Below are positions 44,899 to 54,167 of a stretch of 64,000 nucleotides of DNA, in pieces. The stretch's first letter is position 1; each line of letters begins with the position of its first letter. The stretch is from Betaproteobacteria bacterium. Its GTDB lineage: Bacteria; Pseudomonadota; Gammaproteobacteria; Burkholderiales; Eutrophovitaceae. The notes beneath the pieces were generated by a model, which worked only from the letters and a program-made list of their open reading frames with translations, had not been told where the DNA came from and did not search any database. The stretch spans positions 3,510,020 to 3,574,019 of the forward strand of contig CP070643.1 of assembly GCA_020354125.1 (NCBI GenBank), written 5' to 3'. The position numbers and the translations under genes are program-made.

Positions 44899-45891
44899 AT
44901 GCGCTACCGCACGTTCGGACGTACTGGTCTGGAGGTATCGGAACTGGTTTTTGGTGGAGGTTGGGTCGGTGGCGTGCTCATTCACCAGGACGACGATACC
45001 AAGCTCAAGGTTCTGCGCCACGCCATCGATTCTGGTGTCAATTGGATCGACACCGCCACGAAGTATGGCGATGGAAAATCGGAACAGGCGTTGGGTTGGC
45101 TGCTCCCGGAATTGAGCCAGCGTCCCTACGTGTCTACCAAAGTGATGCTGGATACCGCGAATCTTCATGACGTTGCGGGCCAGGTAGAGCGTAGTACGCA
45201 CGAGAGTCTCAGCCGAATGAGGCTCGATTCAGTCGATCTGCTGCAGTTGCATAACCCGCTTGGTACGGAGGCAGTTGACCCGAACGCAAGCGGGAATGCG
45301 ATTACCGCAGAACATGTGCTAGCTAAGAACGGTGTTGCGGATGCACTTGATCGCATGCGTGAGCAGGGCCTGACCAGGTATACCGGCTTCACAGCACTCG
45401 GTGACGCGGCCAGTTGCCGACGCCTCATTGATAGTGACCGCTTCGACAGCGCGCAAGTGTATTACAACATGCTCAATCCCAGTGCTGCGCGCGCAATGCC
45501 CGAAAGCTGGGCCGGGCAGGATTTCGGCAACTTGGTAGCGGCCTGCAAACGCCAGAACATGGCGACTATGGTGATCCGCGTGTTCGCAGCGGGCGTACTC
45601 GCTAGCGACGAGCGCCACGGGCGCGAGGTCGTCATCACCCGCGATGCTGATCTCGATACCGAATCACGTCGTGCCGCGGCGGTGTTTGCCGCGTTGGGCA
45701 ATGAATATGGCAGCAGAGCGCAGACCGCGCTGCGTTTCGTACTTTCCAATCCGGACATTTCATGCGCGGTATTCGGGCTGGCCGAATTCTCGCACTTGCA
45801 CGAAGCGCTCGCTGCGGCCGATATGGGACCGCTACCTCTGACGGCTCTCGACAAGCTTAACCAGGTCTATGCGACCAATTTTGGCTTGTGA
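44899..45891 (+). CDS. Aldo/keto reductase
   Basis: 330 residues of AKR TIM barrel. The catalytic Asp-Tyr are in NWIDTATKYGDGKSEQALG, Lys in YVSTKVML, and His in DLLQLHNPLG. The segments YTGFTALGD and SNPDISCAVFGLAEF form later strands and the cofactor end. It reduces aldehydes or ketones with NAD(P)H; the substrate is unknown. Good AGAGGAATTAAG ribosome site before ATG. Thirty-nine bases follow the persulfide dioxygenase stop, so cotranscription is likely. Confidence 0.9.
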   Translation: MRYRTFGRTGLEVSELVFGGGWVGGVLIHQDDDTKLKVLRHAIDSGVNWIDTATKYGDGKSEQALGWLLPELSQRPYVSTKVMLDTANLHDVAGQVERSTHESLSRMRLDSVDLLQLHNPLGTEAVDPNASGNAITAEHVLAKNGVADALDRMREQGLTRYTGFTALGDAASCRRLIDSDRFDSAQVYYNMLNPSAARAMPESWAGQDFGNLVAACKRQNMATMVIRVFAAGVLASDERHGREVVITRDADLDTESRRAAAVFAALGNEYGSRAQTALRFVLSNPDISCAVFGLAEFSHLHEALAAADMGPLPLTALDKLNQVYATNFGL

Positions 45892-46169
45892 CCGGCAGTG
45901 ATGGTTCGGGCCTCGACTTGCCAGAACTATTCCAAAAGCAGATTCAGGGAACAACTCAGAATGTCTGCTGACATCCGTCGGCAATACTTGCTATGACGTT
46001 GTGCTGTGTTTGCATGGCAATGCTTTGCCTTTGCCCATCAAATTTGTGTTTTTTTCGATCAGAAGCGACGTAACAGCTTTTTGTGGTGGTTTGAATGGTG
46101 TGCAATGCGTTACGATAACAACATAAACAAAAATTTGTATTCGCTGTCTGGCAACAAACCAATTCTGTT

Positions 46170-49100
46170 GTGAATTTGCAAGCTCGGCGTTTACTTGCGC
46201 TGCTCGACTTTGCGCAGGAAACAATGCGAACTCGTTCGCGGGTCGTGTCCAACGTGCGGGAACACGGCGGTTTTCTGCTGTTCGATCATCAGGTTGAAGC
46301 ATTTGGCGGCGTGCGCATTCAGTCCGCGGGTGGCGACGCTGATGAACAGAGCTGGATGACGGTTGCGCATCCGCTCAGCCCGCACGTGCCACCGGAACCC
46401 GACAACCAATGGCTCGTTCCCTGGTTGAGTATCGGCGCCGCGGTTCAATCGATTCCTGGCCTTGCCGACGCAATTGATGGCGCTGCCCTCATTGCTGCCG
46501 GCACACACCGCGATCCGGCCAAGCCTGCGGCGGATCTGGCGTCCGCGGCCGACCCCGTAGTCGCTGCCAATGCGCGTGTGCGCCTGCGCGACTACCAGTT
46601 TCGCGAGGAGGTCGAGAGACAGTACGCGCTTTACCTGCAATCGGAATGGAAACCCTGGGTTGAGAGCGAAAAACGTCGGCGCCGCCTGTCACATTTGTAT
46701 TCCAGCCTGTTTAGCTTGCGACAGCAACTTTCAGGCGCGCTCACTGAGAATCAGCTCGAGCTGGTGTGGGGTATGGGTATCGCGACGCTCAAGAGCAGAC
46801 GCGGTGAGCGCAAAGACGAGCCGATCAAATTCTATCCTCTCGTTACGCGCGTGGTGGACATCGCATTTGACGAGGAGACCGGTTCCGGGCGCATACTCCC
46901 GCGTAACGTCGATCCCCGGCTCGAGCTTGAACCGTTTGTTTCGCCTGATGAACCTACGGTCGCTCATGCCGAGAAAGCGGCGATGCGTTATCTCGCCGAG
47001 ACCGATGAAACGGTGACGCCGTTTGAACCGGAAAGCTATGCACCGTTGGTCGATATTGCGCGAGAAGCGATCGGCAAGCATCCGCATATGCGACTCGACG
47101 TGGCCAACGGTTGGGTTTTGTTTGTCCGGCCGCGCAGTAGCAATCTGGCCGGTCACGATATTGAGCGCATGCGGCGTTTGGTGGTGGAGCTTGGCGATCG
47201 TCCCTTGCCTGGTGCCGTGGCGGCACTGGTAACCGATCCCGAAAAAGAGACGGCAAAGCCCGAGCTTCCAGCGTTCCGCGGTTACAGCGCCACCTATCGC
47301 GAGAATTTAACCAGCGTTGCAGCCGAAGACCTGTTCTTTCCCAAGCCTTTCAATGACGAACAGGCTCGTGTCGCACAGCAACTGGAAGTTTCGGACGGTG
47401 TTGTCGTACAAGGGCCGCCGGGGACCGGCAAAAGCCACACCATCGCCAACATCATTTGCCATTGGCTTGCTAACGGCCGCCGCGTATTGGTGACCTCGAT
47501 GCGCGATCCGGCACTTGCGGTACTGCACGACCAGCTCCCCGAGGCGATACGGCCACTGGTGATCTCGCTGCTTGCTTCCGAGCGGGAGGGCGCTCAGCAG
47601 TTCGAACGCTCCATCGAGAAGATTGCGAATGAAGTGCAGGATCTCAATCGCGATGTGCTGGCACAGGAGATCGAGCGCCTGGAAACGACCATTGACGCGA
47701 TGCAGGGCAAACTGGCGCGTCTGGATCGCGACCTTACACGCTGGGCAAAGCTAAATCTTTCAAGAATTGATCTGCAGGGACAGAGCATCGATCCGCAGGA
47801 CGCCGCTCGCGAAGTCGTGTTCAACGTCGGGCGCTTTGAATGGATTCCGGATGCCCTCGGAGTCGGGCCGCAGTACGCACCGCAGTTTGATGAACAGGAT
47901 ATCGATCGATTGCGACAGGCGCGCGCCCAACTTGGCCCTGACATCGAATACGTTGGATGTCGTCTGCCGTCACCGACCGAGTTGCCGAGCGCAATAGAGT
48001 TGGTCAAGGCGCATGATCAATTGCTGCGCTTCGCCCGCCTCAACGAGCAGTCGCGTCGTGACGACTTGCCATGGCCGGACGATGCCGATGCCGAGACACT
48101 GTTGATGGTGCGCGATCTGGCGCAAATGCTCCAGGAGATCAGAACGCAATACAAGAAGCTTTCCGCCATTAAGCTGCCATGGAGCAGGGAAACGATTGAC
48201 CGCATCCGGCGACGCGAGCCAGCCACGGTTTTTGACGCAATTGACATGTTGGCTGGCGATATTGACGAGGCGGCGCAGCAGCAGGCTTATTTTCTGTCGC
48301 ATCCGGTGAACGTACCGGAGGCTGCATTGAGTGATGCGGTCTTTCTGCGGGCGTTGGACAATCTTGCGCACGGCAGGCGTGCTTTTGCGATCACCGCTTT
48401 TGGCAAGGCGAAAGCACGTAGGATGATTCAGGCTGTGCAGGTAAACGGCTTGCCTCCGTCTGGTGAAAAGGACTGGCAGCATGTTGCGGGCTACGTAGCG
48501 ATGCAGCGTAAACGGCGTGAATTGACTGCGCGCTGGAACGCGCTTGCACCGGAAGTCGGTTTCAAGTCTGTGTTGTCCGTTGATGCGCAGGGCGGTTTGT
48601 CGGTGCGCGCCCAATTTGCCCTGTACCAGGATTTGCGGCGCCTCGCACACCAGCAAAAAGCGCTTGCCGACAAAGTGGCCAAGCTGTTTCCCGGCTGGTC
48701 GCGCGCGGCGGAGATTGCCGACAATACGGACGCGCTGCATTCGCTTGCCAACGCACTGCAGTTTCACCTGACACGCACTAGCTTGAGTCAAGTCTCAGAT
48801 TTTGTGGAAAGCGTACGGCAGAAACTCGAGGGTGGCGAGGGCCGGTTGGTCAACGCGATGCGCTCATTTGTCACGCATCGCCTGGGCAAGCCGGCATTTG
48901 ACGAAACCGCGCTCATGACCGGTTGGGGCGAGTTGATCGACGAACTCAAGCGCGTGCATACACTCGCTGAGCCGCTCAAGACGGTGGAAGACGTGACGCG
49001 TCGAATTTTCCGTTCCGGAGGTGTCAAGCTCGCGACCCTGCTCGCTGCAGCGGATGATTCGGCTGGACGGAACTTGCTGCCAGACAGTTTCATGCGCGAT

Positions 49101-50720
49101 TGGCGGCTACGTCGGCTGGCGACTCACATCGCCATGATCGATTCGCAAGCCGAATCGAAGAAGCTCAACGAAATGCGTACCAGCATCGAACGCGACCTGG
49201 CTCGTCTGTATGAGGAACTGGTGGTTCGACGCACATGGTTCAAGCTTGCCGAGCGAGTCACACCGAGCGTGCGCGCTGCCTTGCAGGGATATCTCAATGC
49301 CATCCAGCGTATCGGCAAGGGAACTGGCAAGCGCGCATCACGCTACCGTCAGGACGCCCGCTATGCGGCGAACGAGGCGTACGCTGCGATCCCCTGCTGG
49401 ATCATGCCGCACCATCGCGTCTCGGAGTCGCTGCCAGCACAACTGGGTAGCTTCGATCTGGTGGTCATCGATGAGTCGTCGCAATCAGATCTGTCAGCGT
49501 TGCCGATTCTGTTGCGCGCAAGGAAGCTCCTGGTCGTAGGCGATGATCGACAGGTTTCGCCGCAGGCGATCGGCACTCAGGAGGAACGTATACATTCGCT
49601 CATGCAGCGTCATCTGGCAGAACAGGTGCCGTTGTATCGGGCACAGTTGTCGCCTGACCGGTCACTTTACGATCTCGCTCGGGTTGTCTTTGCAGACAGC
49701 AGTGTCATGCTGCGAGAACATTTCCGCTGTGTCGCGCCGATCATTGAGTACGCGCGCCGTGAGTTCTACAACAATGAGATCTATCCGTTGCGGCTGCCGC
49801 GCGCGTCGGAGCGCATCGATCCGCCATTGCAGGACGTGTTTATAACTAACGGGCGGCGCGACAAGGATGTCAACGAGCAGGAGGTCGAATTCATTGCTCG
49901 TGACATTGTGCGCCGTACGCAGGAGCCGCGTCTCGAGCATCGCAGTATCGGCGTCGTTTCGCTGCTGGGCGAAGAGCAAGCGCTGCGTATCTGGGACCGC
50001 TTGCTCGACGCGCTCGGTCCCGAGTTGATTCGGCGCCATGACATTACCTGCGGAGATGCCCGCATGTTTCAGGGCCGAGAACGCGACATCATGTACCTGT
50101 CAATGGTGGCGGCGCCGAATGACGTTGGTGCTCCGCTTGGCCGCGACAGTTTCGCGCAGCGCTTTAATGTCGCAGCTTCGAGAGCACGTGACCAGATGAT
50201 TCTGGTGCGCTCAGTCGATCTCGAACACCTGTCCGAGGCAGATCGTCTGCGTCGCGGTTTGATCCGGCACTTTGCTCAGCCTTTTGGCGAGCAGCCGGTG
50301 CGGGTTGCGGTCGCCCGGGAGTTGTGCGAATCGGATATTGAACGAGGTGTTTACGATTGGCTCAACGCCAATGGCTATCGGGTCATGCCACAGGTGAGAG
50401 TAGGTGCTTACAAAGTGGACCTGGTGGTTGAGGGTGAACACGATACGCGCCTGGCGATCGAGTGTGACGGAGACAGATACGAGGGTGCCGACCAGTGGAT
50501 GCAGTCAATCCGTCGGCAGCGGGCGCTGGAACGCACGGGCTGGGTCTTCTGGCGCTGTTTCGCAACCAGCTTTCTGTGGCGCAAACAAGACGTCCTTGAA
50601 GACTTGCGCCAGGCCCTGCAGGCCCAAGGCATTGAGCCAACCCGCTCGGGCGGCTGGGCACGGCGCCGGGTGACCGAGACTCGGCGCGTGTTGGCATCGA
50701 CCGCGGCCGAGGCGGCTTAA
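46170..50720 (+). CDS. Large SF1 helicase with C-terminal Vsr-like nuclease
   Basis: 1516 residues. An N-terminal ~380 residues of unknown fold lead to an SF1 (UPF1/DNA2-like AAA_11/AAA_12) motor: Walker A GPPGTGKS at 415-422, a coiled coil about 467-530, a long insert, Walker B DLVVIDESSQ at 1096-1105, LLVVGDDRQVSPQAIG, MLREHFRC, and FNVAASRARDQMILVRS (motif VI). The last ~110 residues are a Vsr/DUF559-like endonuclease with D1417, then E1431-C-D1433. The helicase-plus-Vsr layout is shared with some antiphage proteins such as Hhe. The start is uncertain: GTG 46170 has no ribosome site; upstream DNA to a stop at 46116 has no ATG, and ATG 46224 is an alternative. Confidence 0.9.
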   Translation: MNLQARRLLALLDFAQETMRTRSRVVSNVREHGGFLLFDHQVEAFGGVRIQSAGGDADEQSWMTVAHPLSPHVPPEPDNQWLVPWLSIGAAVQSIPGLADAIDGAALIAAGTHRDPAKPAADLASAADPVVAANARVRLRDYQFREEVERQYALYLQSEWKPWVESEKRRRRLSHLYSSLFSLRQQLSGALTENQLELVWGMGIATLKSRRGERKDEPIKFYPLVTRVVDIAFDEETGSGRILPRNVDPRLELEPFVSPDEPTVAHAEKAAMRYLAETDETVTPFEPESYAPLVDIAREAIGKHPHMRLDVANGWVLFVRPRSSNLAGHDIERMRRLVVELGDRPLPGAVAALVTDPEKETAKPELPAFRGYSATYRENLTSVAAEDLFFPKPFNDEQARVAQQLEVSDGVVVQGPPGTGKSHTIANIICHWLANGRRVLVTSMRDPALAVLHDQLPEAIRPLVISLLASEREGAQQFERSIEKIANEVQDLNRDVLAQEIERLETTIDAMQGKLARLDRDLTRWAKLNLSRIDLQGQSIDPQDAAREVVFNVGRFEWIPDALGVGPQYAPQFDEQDIDRLRQARAQLGPDIEYVGCRLPSPTELPSAIELVKAHDQLLRFARLNEQSRRDDLPWPDDADAETLLMVRDLAQMLQEIRTQYKKLSAIKLPWSRETIDRIRRREPATVFDAIDMLAGDIDEAAQQQAYFLSHPVNVPEAALSDAVFLRALDNLAHGRRAFAITAFGKAKARRMIQAVQVNGLPPSGEKDWQHVAGYVAMQRKRRELTARWNALAPEVGFKSVLSVDAQGGLSVRAQFALYQDLRRLAHQQKALADKVAKLFPGWSRAAEIADNTDALHSLANALQFHLTRTSLSQVSDFVESVRQKLEGGEGRLVNAMRSFVTHRLGKPAFDETALMTGWGELIDELKRVHTLAEPLKTVEDVTRRIFRSGGVKLATLLAAADDSAGRNLLPDSFMRDWRLRRLATHIAMIDSQAESKKLNEMRTSIERDLARLYEELVVRRTWFKLAERVTPSVRAALQGYLNAIQRIGKGTGKRASRYRQDARYAANEAYAAIPCWIMPHHRVSESLPAQLGSFDLVVIDESSQSDLSALPILLRARKLLVVGDDRQVSPQAIGTQEERIHSLMQRHLAEQVPLYRAQLSPDRSLYDLARVVFADSSVMLREHFRCVAPIIEYARREFYNNEIYPLRLPRASERIDPPLQDVFITNGRRDKDVNEQEVEFIARDIVRRTQEPRLEHRSIGVVSLLGEEQALRIWDRLLDALGPELIRRHDITCGDARMFQGRERDIMYLSMVAAPNDVGAPLGRDSFAQRFNVAASRARDQMILVRSVDLEHLSEADRLRRGLIRHFAQPFGEQPVRVAVARELCESDIERGVYDWLNANGYRVMPQVRVGAYKVDLVVEGEHDTRLAIECDGDRYEGADQWMQSIRRQRALERTGWVFWRCFATSFLWRKQDVLEDLRQALQAQGIEPTRSGGWARRRVTETRRVLASTAAEAA

Positions 50721-50872
50721 GCAGCGACCATCTCGCTTGCCTTTGCGCTAGCGCAATCAACTTGTTATAAGTTCGATACATATTCAATCGAAGGGATGGG
50801 CTGCGGCAACAGGAACATTCGCCTTGGCCGTCCGGGCAACCGGCTGAAACCGTTAGTCATTGAGCTACGCTC

Positions 50873-50905
50873 CGGGGTAACCACTAAGGTCGGTTAGCGG
50901 CCCCG
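50873..50905. other. Hairpin upstream of the aldolase gene
   Basis: CGGGG-TAACC pairs with GGTTA-CCCCG across a nine-base loop, with a four-base GCGG bulge. It lies in the 283-base gap before the class I aldolase. It could be a leader structure or the helicase terminator, but there is no T-run. Confidence 0.35.
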
Positions 50906-51003
50906 ACAAGCATCGAATCTGCGCCGTGCAGTAACCAAATCGAGAAAACAGCGGTGCGCTCAATCGTAGTCGATGCGCAGCGTTATGAGTAAGGAGGCAG
51001 TCA

Positions 51004-52022
51004 ATGAATACCGAGCGGCTCAAATCGGTGGCTGACGAGATCGTTGCCCCGCAGAAAGGTGTGCTGGCAGCGGACGAGAGTAGCCCGACGATCAAGAAGC
51101 GATTTGATTCCATCAAGCTCGAATCAACCGAAGAGCACAGAAGGCGTTACCGTGAACTACTCTTCACCACCGAAGGATGGAGCAATATATTGGTGGCGTC
51201 ATCCTGTTTGATGAGACGCTGCGCCAGGCGACCAGCGATGGCACTCCGTTCGCAGCACTGTTGACCAGCCGCGGCGTTGTTCCGGGCATCAAGGTCGACA
51301 AGGGCGCCAAACCACTTGCGCAATTCCCGGGAGAGCGTGTAACCGAGGGTCTTGACGGCTTGCGTGATCGGCTTGCCGAGTATCGCGAGCTTGGCGCGAA
51401 GTTCGCCAAGTGGCGGGCGGTCATCGATATCGATGAGCACGACATTCCATCGGCCTTCGGTATCCACGCCAACGCTCACGCACTGGCACGCTATGCGGCG
51501 CTTTGTCAGGAGGCGGACATCGTGCCGATCGTCGAACCCGAGGTATTGATGGACGGTGCACATGACATTGAGCGCTGTGAGGTGGTGACCTCCAACGTAC
51601 TGGAAGAAGTATTCACGCAACTCGATGCGCACCGGGTCGTCTTCGATGGCATGCTGCTCAAGCCGAACATGGTGATTCCCGGAAAGAAGTGCCCGAAGCA
51701 GGCGGGCGTGCAGGAGGTCGCTGAAGCCACTATTCGTTGCCTGACGCGTTACGTTCCGGCAGCGGTTCCCGGGATCGTCTTTCTCTCCGGCGGGCAAAGC
51801 GCCGAAGACGCAACCGACCATCTCAATGCCATGAACGCGATGGGCTCACACCCATGGCAGGTCAGTTTCTCCTATGGTAGAGCCTTGCAGGCGCCGGTTC
51901 TAGCCACCTGGAAGGGTGAGGAGGCGAATTACGCCGCGGCACAGAAAGCGTTCTACAGACGCAGCAAGTTCAATGGCCTGGCTCGTGACGGTTCGTACGA
52001 GCGGAGCATGGAAGCGGCCTGA
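51004..52022 (+). pseudogene. Class I fructose-bisphosphate aldolase with a frameshift
   Basis: Two overlapping frames together give a complete class I aldolase. The first (from ATG 51004) reads [15 protein letters not shown] up to RELLFTTEG; the second continues [35 protein letters not shown], the Schiff-base region MLLKPNMV and SGGQSAEDAT. They join without gap if one base is added near 51175-51177, so a single-base deletion, sequencing error or -1 frameshift separates them. ATG 51177 could start only the second part, which lacks the ADES aspartate. No slippery heptamer is seen. If intact it would cleave fructose 1,6-bisphosphate. Confidence 0.85.
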
Positions 52023-52186
52023 GCGCCGCCGCCGCGGCGCGCCCGGTGGCCGCAGCGGTCTTACACCCTCGGGGCCCGCAGGCAGCGGTGCGCGCGATGC
52101 GAAATAGTTGATGAAGTTTTCTTCTATTTCGCATCTAATACGCACCGTTTTTGATTCTGTCTGCCCAGCTGGAAAGGGACACCGCC

Positions 52187-54121
52187 ATGAATTCCGTTTC
52201 TTTGAAGCCGCCGGCCAAAGCGGCCGCCGGCCGGCCCTCGTCGTCAAAGAGGGGCAAAAATGCGCTGTCGCGCACGCTCGGACCGGTCTCCGATCTCGAA
52301 CGCCACCTTCCGCAGGAGTGGTGGCGTGATCTGTTCAACTCTCTGTACCTGAAGACCGACGGTGACGTTGTCGAGAACGACCAGAACACCGTCAGGGATA
52401 TCGACCTGGTCGTCAAGGCCGCCGCGATCCAACCCAACGATCAGGTTCTGGATCTGTGCTGCGGACAGGGCAGGCATTCGTTTGAGCTGGCGGCGCGGGG
52501 TTTTCGCAACGTCACTGGCGTGGACCGCTCGCGTTATTTGATCAGGCTTGCCCGCAAGCGGGCTCGCGCCCGCGGCTTGAGCGTGACGTTCTCCGAAGGC
52601 GACGCGCGCCGTTTTCGCGTGCCGGAAAGCTCGAAAGACTGCGTGATGGTGATGGGCAACTCCTTCGGCTATTTCGAGCGCGAGGATGACGACGTCAAGG
52701 TCCTAGAGGCAATCAAGAAAGTGCTCAAATCGCGCGGCAAGCTAGTGCTCGATCTCGTAGACGGCGAGTGGATGGCAAAGAACTTCGAGCCGCGCTCCTG
52801 GGAGTGGATCGACCAGAGTCACTTCGTCAACCGCGAGCGCTCGCTTTCATCGGACGGCAAGCGCATCATCTCGCGGGAGGTGATCACCAACTCGGATATG
52901 GGTGTGCTGGCCGACCAGTTCTATGCCGAGCGGCTGTACACGTTCGAGGAAATGCGCCGCCTGCTGACGCAACTTGGTTTCGCCGATATCGTTTTGCATG
53001 GTACGGTGATCTCCGATTCGACCCGCAACCAGGATCTCGGCATGATGGCGCACCGGATGTTCATCACTGCCATCGGGCCGGAAAAGGCAGCGCCCAAAGC
53101 GCCGGCCAAGAAAGATGTCACCCGTGTCGTCGTGCTGATGGGTGACCCACGCATCCCCGACGCGGTCAAGATGGGCGGGCGCTTCAACGCCGAGGATCTG
53201 GAAACCATCAACATTCTCAAAACAAACCTCGGCAAGTTGCCGCAGTTCGATTACGAGTACGTTGACGATCACCGGTCGATGATCAAGCGCCTCATCAACG
53301 ACCCGCCAATGCTGGTATTGAACCTGTGTGACGAAGGCTACGGCAACAAGGCGATCATGGAGTTGCACGTTCCGGCCTTGCTCGACACTCTCGACATTCC
53401 TTATACAGGCGCGGGTCCGGGCTGCCTTTCACTGTGCTACAACAAGGCTAACGTGCGCGCAATCGCCTCGGCGCTGGATGTCGACGTGCCGATGGAAACC
53501 TATTTCGATCCTGACGACCAGGCCGCCAACCTGCCGTCGTATTTCCCGGCGCTGATCAAACCCAACTGCGGTGACAGCTCTGTCGGCATTACCCAGCAGG
53601 CGGTCGTCAACAACGCCGTTGAGTTAATGGCCTACATTGAACGTCTGCGGGAAGAGATGACCGGTGTGCCGCTGCTGATTCAGGAATACTTGCAGGGCGA
53701 CGAGTACAGCATTGGGTTGATCGGAAACCCGGATAAATTCGAAGTCTTGCCGCCGCTCGAAGTTGACTACAGTGGGCTACCGGCCGAACTGCCGAAAATT
53801 CTGTCCTATGAATCCAAGTGGGACCCTGCCTCACCTTATTGGACTGACATCAAGTACAGGGAAGCCCGGCTCGACGAGGAGACTTACCGCAAGCTGATAC
53901 ATTTTTCCAGCCGTTTGTTCGAGCGTCTCGAGTGCCGCGACTACGCGCGCTTCGATTTTCGTGCTGACAGCGAGGGCACAATCAAACTGCTCGAGGTCAA
54001 TCCCAACCCTGGTTGGTGTTGGGATGGCAAGCTCAATCTGATGGCAGGTTTTGCGGGGATCGAGTACGCGCAATTGCTGGAAATGATCCTCAACGCGGCC
54101 AGGGAACGAATCGGCCTGTAA
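52187..54121 (+). CDS. SAM methyltransferase fused to a D-Ala-D-Ala ligase-like ATP-grasp
   Basis: 644 residues. A basic N-terminal tail precedes a class I methyltransferase (about 40-295) with motif I VLDLCCGQGRH at 87-97, GVDRS acidic loop, and GNSFGYF. An Ala/Pro/Lys linker (297-310) joins an ATP-grasp ligase (about 312-644) of the D-alanine-D-alanine ligase type: LNLCDEGYGNKA, FPALIKPNCGDSSVGIT, LIQEYLQGDEYSIGL and the metal-binding LLEVNPNPGW. It should join a carboxylate to an amine and methylate the product or substrate. ATG 52187 has GGAAAGG upstream; the TTG at 52151 is rejected. An M32 carboxypeptidase follows 46 bases downstream. Confidence 0.9.
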   Translation: MNSVSLKPPAKAAAGRPSSSKRGKNALSRTLGPVSDLERHLPQEWWRDLFNSLYLKTDGDVVENDQNTVRDIDLVVKAAAIQPNDQVLDLCCGQGRHSFELAARGFRNVTGVDRSRYLIRLARKRARARGLSVTFSEGDARRFRVPESSKDCVMVMGNSFGYFEREDDDVKVLEAIKKVLKSRGKLVLDLVDGEWMAKNFEPRSWEWIDQSHFVNRERSLSSDGKRIISREVITNSDMGVLADQFYAERLYTFEEMRRLLTQLGFADIVLHGTVISDSTRNQDLGMMAHRMFITAIGPEKAAPKAPAKKDVTRVVVLMGDPRIPDAVKMGGRFNAEDLETINILKTNLGKLPQFDYEYVDDHRSMIKRLINDPPMLVLNLCDEGYGNKAIMELHVPALLDTLDIPYTGAGPGCLSLCYNKANVRAIASALDVDVPMETYFDPDDQAANLPSYFPALIKPNCGDSSVGITQQAVVNNAVELMAYIERLREEMTGVPLLIQEYLQGDEYSIGLIGNPDKFEVLPPLEVDYSGLPAELPKILSYESKWDPASPYWTDIKYREARLDEETYRKLIHFSSRLFERLECRDYARFDFRADSEGTIKLLEVNPNPGWCWDGKLNLMAGFAGIEYAQLLEMILNAARERIGL

Positions 54122-54167
54122 GCGGCCGGCTGGCGAATGACGGCCGCTCTGGCGGAATGGGCGTGCT

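Noticed and set aside
50721..51003. Riboswitch in the aldolase leader
   Set aside because: Only one imperfect hairpin could be recognised; no known aptamer core was seen.
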